Assembly (NCBI RefSeq): GCF_050409585.1
Contig: NZ_JBNUPE010000010.1
Location: forward strand, 1-64,000
Source of the DNA: Facklamia sp050409585
Lineage (GTDB): Bacteria; Bacillota; Bacilli; Lactobacillales; Aerococcaceae
DNA length: 64,000 nt
Reading direction: 5' to 3'
The notes below the pieces were generated by a model. The model was not told the origin of the DNA and did not search any database. It saw only the letters and a list, made by a program, of their open reading frames with translations. Shown here in pieces: positions 40,306-46,672 of this stretch (positions within the stretch are counted from its first letter, which is position 1; every line of letters begins with the position of its first letter). Made by a program: the position numbers and the translations under genes.

Positions 40306-41124
40306 ATGAGCCAACATATGATTGCCATTGATTTAGATGGCACTACTCTAAACAATCAATCCAAACTTACTCCTTTAACGATTCAAACATTGCAAAAATT
40401 AGATCACATGGGTCATTTAGTTTGTATCGTTACTGGAAGACCTTATCGGACTAGTAAAGAAATTTATCAAGTCTTAAACCTCGTTACACCTATGGTTAAT
40501 TTTAACGGTGCCTATTGTCACTTCCCTGACCGACCTGAGTGGCTAGCAAGTTACTACCATGAGTTAGATCGTGAAATAGTCTTTGATTTATTTAACCGGC
40601 AAGATGAATTAGGCATTCAGCTAGTTTGTGCCGAAGGTAAGGAACGTCTTTATACTTCCTCAATGAATCTTCCTGAGTCACCCTATTATCCAGCCGAAGA
40701 CGCAAGCTATCAAAAACTTTCTCGACAAACTCTCATTCATAATCCGATTGCTGTAACCCTTTTCACTTCGGAAGCAGACCAAATACCTATTCAAAAGAAA
40801 ATCATGGCTAGCTATCCAAATCAAGTTTCTGTGCGAACTTGGGGGGGTGAAATACCCGTTTTAGAAGTGGTTAGTAAAAATTTACACAAGGCAGTGGGTG
40901 TTAAAACCATTGCTGACTTCTATCATATTCCTCGTCAAAATATTCTAGCCTTCGGTGATGAAGATAACGACTTGGAGATGATTGAATTTGCAGGTCATGG
41001 CGTGGCAATGAGTAATGCCATCCAACCCCTCAAAGATATTGCTAACGATATTACTGAGCATTCCAATGATCAAGATGGTCTGGCTCATTATCTTATCGAT
41101 TATTTTAATCTTTCTTTTAATTAA
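40306..41124 (+). CDS. Cof-type HAD-IIB sugar/nucleotide phosphatase
   Basis: 272 residues. DLDGT motif I at residues 9-13, motif II Thr in VTGRPYRTSKE, motif III Lys in KNLHKAVGVKTI, and motif IV FGDEDNDLEMIEFAGHGVAMSNA. Cap insertion of the C2B type (about 85-185). Members dephosphorylate sugar phosphates, FMN or pyridoxal phosphate; the specific substrate is unclear. Expressed alone from the promoter above with AAAGGAGG. Confidence 0.92.
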   Translation: MSQHMIAIDLDGTTLNNQSKLTPLTIQTLQKLDHMGHLVCIVTGRPYRTSKEIYQVLNLVTPMVNFNGAYCHFPDRPEWLASYYHELDREIVFDLFNRQDELGIQLVCAEGKERLYTSSMNLPESPYYPAEDASYQKLSRQTLIHNPIAVTLFTSEADQIPIQKKIMASYPNQVSVRTWGGEIPVLEVVSKNLHKAVGVKTIADFYHIPRQNILAFGDEDNDLEMIEFAGHGVAMSNAIQPLKDIANDITEHSNDQDGLAHYLIDYFNLSFN

Positions 41125-41157
41125 TAATAAGTTATTACTTTATTTCTGACTTCACTT

Positions 41158-41166
41158 TGATATAAT
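41158..41166 (+). promoter_or_regulatory. extended -10 promoter of the small orphan ORF
   Basis: TGATATAAT at 41158-41166, about 45 bp before a ribosome site AAGGAGG. No convincing -35. Confidence 0.5.
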
Positions 41167-41211
41167 TTATTTGAAGAGAATATTCTAATCTTGCTTATTG
41201 AAGGAGGCGTT

Positions 41212-41352
41212 ATGATGTTGAAGCAACTTTTCAGTTTGAAAAAATTCAGAAGCTGCATTCAATCACTCTTTCTGAATAGAAACTCTTCCACTCAGCCTGC
41301 ATTTCTTGGAGGTAACTTCTCAATTAAAATAATCAACTCACATATCCCCTAA
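41212..41352 (+). CDS. small basic orphan peptide, 46 residues
   Basis: ATG at 41212 follows AAGGAGGCGTT with good spacing and an extended -10 promoter. The 46-residue product is basic, with Lys/Arg/Asn/Ser throughout (MLKQLFSLKKFRSC near the start); no membrane helix is evident. The stop lies at the start of an intrinsic terminator, so this is a complete one-gene transcript. I do not recognise it; it may equally be the coding part of a regulatory RNA. The rest of the 520-bp interval (to 41645) holds two very short open frames near 41428 and 41470 and a composite terminator. Confidence 0.5.
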   Translation: MMLKQLFSLKKFRSCIQSLFLNRNSSTQPAFLGGNFSIKIINSHIP

Positions 41353-41380
41353 CCAATTTTTGGTGGGGGTATTTTATTTT
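41346..41380 (+). terminator. terminator of the small orphan ORF
   Basis: CCCC..ACCA / TGGT.GGGG stem with an ATTTT loop, followed by TATTTTATTTT. Confidence 0.8.
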
Positions 41381-41552
41381 ATGTCAAGTAAGTGCAGAGA
41401 CTAATTTGTGAAAGGAGTGTTGGGATTGTCATTAACTCAAACTAAAAAGAAAGGTTAAGGTGATCCAAATGCTTAAATTGCACGTATCTCGCTCCTAGGC
41501 GTTAATAGGAATAAAGTAAACCATCCTTTTAGCAAAAGTAATCAGAAACTAA

Positions 41553-41638
41553 AAAAGAGCAATGGAAGAATGTACTGACTCCCTAAAGTTGGATTTCATG
41601 GTCCAACTTCTTGGGGTCACTATATCCCTTGCTCTTTT
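41553..41638. terminator. composite terminator of yitT with an IS3-end-like hairpin inside its loop
   Basis: Outer arms AAAAGAGCAA (41553-41562) and TTGCTCTTTT (41629-41638) make a bidirectional terminator. Inside its loop a second palindrome, TGACTCCCTAAAGTTGGA (41576-41593) and TCCAACTTCTTGGGGTCA (41602-41619), closely resembles the ends of IS3-family elements. The nesting suggests insertion of a mobile-element fragment into an older terminator. Confidence 0.75.
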
Positions 41639-41645
41639 ACTTTGT

Positions 41646-42659
41646 TTAGAAATCGTCATCCTCATGCTCGATTCCATCATATAATTGATCAAATTCCATC
41701 GGCAGGTTGAAAAAGCTAAAGTCTTCAGATTCCTCTTCTAATGGTCTGTCGACTTGAACTTGTTTCCTCATAGCCTTTTGTTGGTCTCTACTAAAGAAAT
41801 GACCTACCACTTTATTCGAACGAATAAAGTTAATAAAAGCTTTAGGGTCTGTTTGTCGAATGGCTTGCTCTAAGGGGAACATTTCATAGCGGTTTAAAAC
41901 AACCATTAAGACATCTCGTTTATCACGCGAGTAGCCACCTTGTCCTTCAAGAATAGTTACTCCTCGAACAATTGACTTATAAATAGCGTTGACTACTTCA
42001 TCCGTATTATTAGTCACTACTAAAGCTGTAAGGCGTTGCTCATTGGTATGAATGGCATCAATTGTTTTAGCTAAGGCATAAATGGAGATCAAGGTATAAA
42101 GGGCAAATTCCCAATCATATAATAAGCCAGAAGCTAAAATAATTAATGAGTTGATGGCAAAACCAATGAATGCCACATTCATATCAGTAGCACGAGAAAT
42201 TACCAAAGTAATAATATCTAAACCACCACATGACATACCATATTTAATAGTTATCCCAGAACCAATGCCACAAATCACTCCACCTATAATCGCATTAAGC
42301 AACGGATTAGAAGAAATGACTGTTAAAGGAATCATATTAGTTGCTAAGGAAGATACAAAAACAACAATTAAGGTCCAAATAGTAAACTGCTTTCCTAATT
42401 TCACCCATGAAAGAATAATAATCGGAATATTAAATAGAAAATAGATATTCCCTACTGTCATATAAGGACCTATAACTGGGATATTCACTGCAAAGTAGTT
42501 TAAAATTTGTGCTAAACCAGAAGTACCTGATGAGAAAATATTTCCAGGCATTAAAAAGAGCTTTAAGCCAATACCTATACATAAGGCAGCTGTTAAGGCC
42601 ACCGTCAGTTCAAATAAAAAGTTTAGCCAAGGTCTTTGTTGTATATATTCAATGATCAA
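41646..42659 (-). CDS. YitT family membrane protein (DUF161 + DUF2179)
   Basis: 337 residues. Five to six membrane helices (about 15-200), containing LFLMPGNIFSSGTSGLAQIL and IKYGMSCGGLDIITLVI, the YitT signatures, then a cytosolic DUF2179 domain (about 230-300, GVTILEGQGGYSRDKRDVLMVVLNRYE) with a PII-like fold. The C-terminus is acidic. Function is not established; several paralogues per genome are usual. It follows the 148-residue gene by 15 bp. Confidence 0.9.
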   Translation of the reverse strand: MIIEYIQQRPWLNFLFELTVALTAALCIGIGLKLFLMPGNIFSSGTSGLAQILNYFAVNIPVIGPYMTVGNIYFLFNIPIIILSWVKLGKQFTIWTLIVVFVSSLATNMIPLTVISSNPLLNAIIGGVICGIGSGITIKYGMSCGGLDIITLVISRATDMNVAFIGFAINSLIILASGLLYDWEFALYTLISIYALAKTIDAIHTNEQRLTALVVTNNTDEVVNAIYKSIVRGVTILEGQGGYSRDKRDVLMVVLNRYEMFPLEQAIRQTDPKAFINFIRSNKVVGHFFSRDQQKAMRKQVQVDRPLEEESEDFSFFNLPMEFDQLYDGIEHEDDDF

Positions 42660-42674
42660 TTTATTTTTCCTCCA

Positions 42675-43121
42675 TTAAATCATTGGATTAGCAGATTCGC
42701 CTAATTTCTTTTCCAATTCAACAAGTAATGCGCGCGCAATACTAGAACCCATTACCAATACTTCATAAATTAAAGTAGGGTCTTGAGTGGCTCTTAGTAG
42801 GTTACGCAGGTAAATTTCACCATCTCCTGCCAAATAAAGGTTATAATAACCTGTTTTAGCTTCGTTTAATTCATTGATCGCTTCTAATGCTTCAGGGCGC
42901 TGATTATAATCTTTTAATAAATGAACATGACGGTAAATAATCTGAGCATCTAAATGAGCGCCTTTAGCATTTTGAATAATCACTTCTACAACAAGTCTAC
43001 GCTCTTTACTCACCTTAAATTGAAAACGATATAGGTGGTTTCCGTCTTGAATTTCTTGGTAATTAGCAGGTAATTTCTTTTCTTTTAGTAAAGCATCAAA
43101 TCTTTCTTTAAATTCTGACAT
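42675..43121 (-). CDS. conserved hypothetical protein upstream of yitT
   Basis: 148 residues from ATG at 43121, near a weak GAAAGAGGGAAAT ribosome site; the frame is open further but that part holds the promoter. Soluble alpha/beta protein with VEVIIQNAKGAHLDAQIIYRH and YYNLYLAGDGEIYLRN. It somewhat resembles small YbjN-like fold proteins, but I cannot assign a family. It is cotranscribed with yitT. A palindrome occupies its promoter spacer. Confidence 0.75.
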   Translation of the reverse strand: MSEFKERFDALLKEKKLPANYQEIQDGNHLYRFQFKVSKERRLVVEVIIQNAKGAHLDAQIIYRHVHLLKDYNQRPEALEAINELNEAKTGYYNLYLAGDGEIYLRNLLRATQDPTLIYEVLVMGSSIARALLVELEKKLGESANPMI

Positions 43122-43161
43122 TAATTTCCCTCTTTCCTCACAATAAGTGTAATCGAATTTA

Positions 43162-43189
43162 AGTATATCAAAGTTTGACTTTGAAACAA
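43162..43189 (-). promoter_or_regulatory. promoter with palindromic spacer (operator-like) upstream of the yitT operon
   Basis: Minus strand -35 TTGTTT (43189-43184), 16-nt spacer, extended -10 TGATATACT (TATACT 43167-43162). The spacer region contains the perfect inverted repeat TCAAAGT-CAA-ACTTTGA (43168-43184), an ideal place for a repressor. Confidence 0.6.
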
Positions 43190-43269
43190 AGGATTGACTT
43201 TCACAATTAAATTGCATAGCTTATAGATAGAATCATAAAAAATTTATATTATTTGAAAAGAGGTAGGAA

Positions 43270-45162
43270 ATGGATAGATTAGAAAAAGCTCAAACTGTTG
43301 AAGATTTAATCGAAATTATAAATCTTGAGGCTATTAAGCAGTTACCTAAAGCAACCGAACATTTTATTTCCGATTTACATGGTGAATTCGAAGCCTTTGA
43401 TCATTTGCTACGGAACTGCTCAGGTGTTATTTCAATTAAGGTCGATGACCTTTTTCATGATACTCTAACTAAAGATGAAAGGTTAGAATTGTGTTTCAAT
43501 ATTTATTACCCAGAAGACTTGATATTAAATGCCAAAAAAACAAAAGATGAATGGATGACACTCCTAGATCAATTAGTTCAAATTACGCGCCATGTTTCTA
43601 GTAAGTATACCCGTTCCAAGGTAAGAAAAGCTCTACCAAAATCCTATGCCTATATTCTAGAAGAACTTATTTATCAATATGACGAAAAAGATAATAAGTC
43701 ACGCTACTACCACACTATTTTTAACACCGTTATTGACCTCAATCTTGCTGACCACTTTGCCATGGCTTTAGCTCAGTTAATTCAACGTTTTGTGGTTGAC
43801 CACCTCCATGTATTAGGAGACATCTACGATCGAGGACCAAATCCGGATAAAATCGTAGACCGCCTAATGGAAATTCCCTCGCTTGATATTCAATTAGGTA
43901 ACCATGATATTATCTGGATTGGTGCCTATTCAGGATCATTAGCTTGTTTGACCAATGTTATCCGTATCCAGCTGCGCTATGGTCATAGTCAACTCTTGAA
44001 AGATTATGGAATTGACTTAAGTCGCTTAGCCAAATATGGCCATCGCTATTACCAAGACAATCCAGCCTTTCACCCTCGCGGAGATAATTCCGAATTAAGC
44101 CAAGAGGAAATTGATGAAATCACACTCATGCATCAAGCTATTTCGATTATGCAATTCAAAGTGGAAAGTCAAATTATCCAACGGCGTCCTGAATTCAATA
44201 TGGAAGAAAGACTCTTACTGGATAAATTATCCGCTGACCGGCAAAGTGTCGTGGTTGAGGGCGTTGAATACCCAATTAAGAACGGTTGCTTCCAAAGGGT
44301 CGATTCTGCAGAACCCTTTGAACTGACTTTAGGCGAGGAATTAGTACTCTTAGACTTATTGCATCAATTCCAAAATTCTGAAAAGTTACAACGTCATATT
44401 AACTTTTTAGTCTCAAAGGGAACCATGTATAAGTGCTACAATGGCAACTTACTTTTCCACGGCTGTATCCCCACTCATCAAGACGGGGAATTTATGAAAG
44501 TCACCCTAGATGGTAAAGAATATAGTGGACGCAGTTTGATGGAAAAGTTTGGCGAATCGATTACACGAACTTTTCTAGATAAGAACTCTATGGATGATTT
44601 TGATACCGATTTAGTATGGTATTTATGGTGTGGTCCTGTTTCTACACTCTTTGGTAAACATGCCATGAAAACATTTGAACGTTACTTCCTTGAAGATAAA
44701 ACAACCCATAAAGAAATTCAAAATCCATATTATGAGTTAAGGAATGATGAAGATTTTTGCCTAAAAATGCTGGCAGAGTTTGATTTAGAACCGACCGGCT
44801 ATATTATTAACGGACACACACCTGTTAAAGCCGTCGCAGGTGAAAAACCGGTTAAAGCCAATGGAAAAATGTTAGTCATCGATGGTGGCTTGGCAAAACC
44901 TTATCAAAAAGTAACCGGCATTGCCGGCTATACCTTAGTAGATAATTCATTTGAAATTTATATCTGTGCTCACCAGCCATTTACAAGCAGAGAAGATGCT
45001 ATTGCCTCACGCTTTGATATCCTACCAAAGAAATATGTAGTGACTGAAAAACCAAAACGTTATTATGTTGCCGATACTGATATTGGATTAAGCTTGACTC
45101 GGCAAGCTAATGAATTAAAGAAGAACTTACCTACATATCGCTCGGATATCTTTGAACAATAA
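43270..45162 (+). CDS. fbp: fructose-1,6-bisphosphatase class III
   Basis: 630 residues of the Firmicutes-specific class III family (Bacillus Fbp), related to metallophosphoesterases: FISDLHGEFEAFDH at about 33-46, LGDIYDRGPNPDKI near 187, QLGNHDIIWIGAYSG near 210, and NGHTPVK with GKMLVIDGGLAKPYQKVTGIAGYTL toward the C-terminus. It performs the gluconeogenic hydrolysis of fructose-1,6-bisphosphate, fitting use of sialic acid or other non-glucose carbon. Slightly shorter than the Bacillus protein. Ribosome site AAAAGAGG. Confidence 0.95.
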   Translation: MDRLEKAQTVEDLIEIINLEAIKQLPKATEHFISDLHGEFEAFDHLLRNCSGVISIKVDDLFHDTLTKDERLELCFNIYYPEDLILNAKKTKDEWMTLLDQLVQITRHVSSKYTRSKVRKALPKSYAYILEELIYQYDEKDNKSRYYHTIFNTVIDLNLADHFAMALAQLIQRFVVDHLHVLGDIYDRGPNPDKIVDRLMEIPSLDIQLGNHDIIWIGAYSGSLACLTNVIRIQLRYGHSQLLKDYGIDLSRLAKYGHRYYQDNPAFHPRGDNSELSQEEIDEITLMHQAISIMQFKVESQIIQRRPEFNMEERLLLDKLSADRQSVVVEGVEYPIKNGCFQRVDSAEPFELTLGEELVLLDLLHQFQNSEKLQRHINFLVSKGTMYKCYNGNLLFHGCIPTHQDGEFMKVTLDGKEYSGRSLMEKFGESITRTFLDKNSMDDFDTDLVWYLWCGPVSTLFGKHAMKTFERYFLEDKTTHKEIQNPYYELRNDEDFCLKMLAEFDLEPTGYIINGHTPVKAVAGEKPVKANGKMLVIDGGLAKPYQKVTGIAGYTLVDNSFEIYICAHQPFTSREDAIASRFDILPKKYVVTEKPKRYYVADTDIGLSLTRQANELKKNLPTYRSDIFEQ

Positions 45163-45186
45163 AATAGTTTCTCATTTAAATGTAGA

Positions 45187-45237
45187 GAGGAGACCCTCAA
45201 AAGAACGTTTTAAACGCTAACTTTTGGGAGTCTCCTC
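45187..45237 (+). terminator. fbp terminator with IS3-end-like arms
   Basis: Arms 45187-45203 (GAGGAGAC.C.CAAAAG) and 45221-45237 (CTTTTG.G.GTCTCCTC) pair with two mismatches; an inner AACGTTT/AAACG(C)T stem fills the loop, followed by TTTATTTT. The CCCAAAAGTTAG core on the minus strand recurs in the hairpins near 60 bp and 41.6 kb. Confidence 0.75.
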
Positions 45238-45269
45238 ATGTTTATTTTAAATGAAAAAAATTTCCTAAC

Positions 45270-45300
45270 AAAAAAAGAAAGCCTACAGAATAGGCTTTCT
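45270..45300 (-). terminator. minus-strand terminator of the interrupted host gene
   Basis: AGAAAGCCTA (45276-45285) and TAGGCTTTCT (45291-45300) with a 5-nt loop and TTTTTTT on the minus strand. It follows the orphan gene end at 45310 and has no other gene to serve. Confidence 0.8.
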
Positions 45301-45309
45301 GAGTCTTTT

Positions 45310-45378
45310 CTAACGTCCGCGTTCTCTGATACGTGCTGCTTTTCCAGACAATGAACGGATATTTATTTTATTGTTCAT
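45310..45378 (-). pseudogene. orphan 3' end of a host gene at the prophage left attachment site (candidate attL/attR)
   Basis: A 22-codon open frame (NIRSLSGKAARIRERGR then TAG) is directly followed by an intrinsic terminator, yet has no ribosome site and no upstream gene body. This is what remains when a phage integrates into the 3' end of a gene: the displaced end stays at one junction. I do not recognise the gene. The core of the attachment site should lie between about 45310 and 45378. Confidence 0.5.
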
Positions 45379-45389
45379 TACATTTCACT

Positions 45390-45486
45390 ACGTTTCAAAA
45401 CGCCTATAAATAGGCATTTGTAATTCATAGGTATTCATTGCATTTCAAAATATCATGCCCCTTTTGCCCCTTTTTTGCCCCTTTTT
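45390..45486. repeat. short direct and inverted repeats, possible integrase arm-type sites
   Basis: TTTCAAAA occurs twice (45393-45400, 45443-45450) and GCCCCTTTT three times between 45457 and 45486; a palindrome GCCTATAAATAGGC is at 45402-45415. Clustered repeats next to a probable attachment core are typical of phage attP arms. Alternatively the G-rich minus-strand frame (KGAKKGQKGHDI) may be a leftover of an integrase C-terminus. The 430-bp interval from fbp to 45593 contains nothing else. Confidence 0.4.
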
Positions 45487-45533
45487 ATCTCATAATTTTT
45501 TTAAAATAATTAAAACTTTTATTGTAAAAAGTG

Positions 45534-45562
45534 TTGACTTCTAACAACTTTAGTTGTATAAT
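45534..45562 (+). promoter_or_regulatory. promoter with palindromic operator for the prophage moron operon
   Basis: -35 TTGACT (45534-45539), 17-nt spacer, -10 TATAAT (45557-45562). The spacer holds the perfect palindrome ACAACT-TT-AGTTGT (45544-45557); a second pair ACTTCT...AGAAGT (45537-45542, 45569-45574) frames it. Ideal for autorepression by the helix-turn-helix protein that follows. Confidence 0.85.
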
Positions 45563-45593
45563 AAAGTCAGAAGTTAAGGAAAGGAAGATTAAA

Positions 45594-46043
45594 ATGAACG
45601 AGATCGACAAGTTAAGAAAGATTATGAACTCTGATATGACAGATTCTGAATTAGCAAACATCGCCGGCATGAGTCAGCAAGCAATAAACAAGTATAGAAA
45701 AGGTCAATCTAAACTGGAAAACATGAGATTCGAAAGTGCTTTAAAACTAACAAAATATCAGGAGGAATTAGAAATGGAAAACAAATTTAATGAAATCGTA
45801 GAGTATTTAGAAAATTATAAGAAAACTAGTTCAAATGAAATGGACCCTATTTTTAAATTATTTAAGTCAGACGTTTATACAATGTCTAAAGAATACAATT
45901 CGGGTGAAGGTTTCTTGTATAGTAAAGAAGATTGGATTGACTGGTTAGAAGAATCAGAAAACGAAGAAGAATTAAAAGTAGCAACTTCAAAAGATTATGA
46001 AATTGTCTATAACAATGTAGACGGCATGGTTTTATATCTTTAA
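45594..46043 (+). CDS. HTH-acidic fusion protein of prophage; anti-CRISPR-like candidate
   Basis: 149 residues from ATG at 45594 (AAGGAAGATTAAA upstream). Residues 1-60 form a compact helix-turn-helix (SDMTDSELANIAGMSQQAINKYRKGQS). Residues about 61-149 form a separate acidic domain with some 20 Asp/Glu against 9 Lys and no Arg (SKEDWIDWLEESENEEELK). A DNA-binding N-terminus plus an unrelated effector C-terminus, an operator in its own promoter, and a place between the endolysin and the attachment site all match self-regulating anti-CRISPR proteins (AcrIIA1, AcrIIA13-15 type). Function unproven; an ordinary lysogenic regulator is the alternative. Confidence 0.7.
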   Translation: MNEIDKLRKIMNSDMTDSELANIAGMSQQAINKYRKGQSKLENMRFESALKLTKYQEELEMENKFNEIVEYLENYKKTSSNEMDPIFKLFKSDVYTMSKEYNSGEGFLYSKEDWIDWLEESENEEELKVATSKDYEIVYNNVDGMVLYL

Positions 46044-46045
46044 AA

Positions 46046-46537
46046 ATGGCACGAACAAGTAAAATTAAGGCGGGCGATCGTTTTGGTCGCCTAACCGTTT
46101 TAAGAAAAACGGACAAAAAAATAAAAGGAAATTTTTTATGGGAGTGCGAGTGTGAGTGCGGAAATACATGTCTTGTAAAGACGTGCAATTTAAATAATGG
46201 GAAAGTTGTTTCCTGCGGCTGCTACCATGATGAAGGGTATAAACATTTTGATAAGATACGACCTCTCGGCACTAAGAAACTACAAGAAGCACGAATTGAT
46301 GGGACATCAATTTATAATATTAATTCTAAAGTACCTATTACAAATACGACTGGTTATAAAGGTATTTCGAAAGGTCAATATAAAAAATACCGTGTGACTT
46401 TGCAGTTTCAGAAGAAACAATATTCAGGCGGTGAATATGATGACCTTCAAGAAGCGATTAAGGCGCGTAAGGCTTTAGAGGATAAATATTTTAAGCCAAT
46501 AATTGACAAGACAAAAAAGAACCCCACCTCCAATTAG
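46046..46537 (+). CDS. zinc-finger/AP2-domain phage DNA-binding protein
   Basis: 163 residues, starting 2 bp after the preceding stop (TAAAAATG), so coupled to it. N-terminal module DRFGRLTVL then WECECECGNTCLVKTCNL and VVSCGC, a cysteine-rich treble-clef-like zinc site seen in many phage proteins. C-terminal AP2-like DNA-binding domain (about 98-150: NTTGYKGISKGQYKKYRVTLQFQKKQYSGG). Related proteins are homing-endonuclease-like, but I see no HNH catalytic triad. Role is likely DNA binding; unknown otherwise. Confidence 0.75.
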   Translation: MARTSKIKAGDRFGRLTVLRKTDKKIKGNFLWECECECGNTCLVKTCNLNNGKVVSCGCYHDEGYKHFDKIRPLGTKKLQEARIDGTSIYNINSKVPITNTTGYKGISKGQYKKYRVTLQFQKKQYSGGEYDDLQEAIKARKALEDKYFKPIIDKTKKNPTSN

Positions 46538-46557
46538 GAAGTGGGGAGTTTTTCTTT
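46522..46557 (+). terminator. terminator of the moron operon
   Basis: CCCCAC (46522-46527) and GTGGGG (46541-46546) stem, followed by AGTTTTTCTTTT. It lies between the convergent moron operon and the phage lysis genes. Confidence 0.85.
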
Positions 46558-46573
46558 TGATTATCTTTTGAAT

Positions 46574-46672
46574 TTAATTTATAAGAGTCTTAAAAGCGAC
46601 ATATAGACCAATCACCGTTAATATAAACCCAATCAAACCTTTAACCAATCTTAACAATTCTGATTTTTCCAT
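46574..46672 (-). CDS. 32-residue single-helix membrane peptide behind the endolysin
   Basis: ATG at 46672 lies inside the endolysin 3' end (32-bp overlap, different frame). The product has a charged start (MEKSELLRLVKG), one hydrophobic helix (LIGFILTVIGLYVAF) and a short end. Size and topology resemble small phage membrane peptides or accessory holins. Ribosome site is weak (AGGAG 15 bp upstream). Possible accessory lysis factor. Confidence 0.5.
   Translation of the reverse strand: MEKSELLRLVKGLIGFILTVIGLYVAFKTLIN

Noticed and set aside
43194..43228. fbp promoter from TTGACT near 43194
   Set aside because: No acceptable -10 lies 16-18 bp downstream; the closest AT-rich hexamers are poor, so it was not listed.
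45390..45486. CRISPR-like array from the repeated GCCCCTTTT
   Set aside because: Repeats are only about 9 bp, spacing is irregular and too short for spacers; arm sites or a gene remnant fit better.
45485..45670. Minus-strand frame overlapping the moron promoter
   Set aside because: It is antisense to the well-supported HTH gene and its promoter; the hydrophobic product reflects AT-rich sequence.
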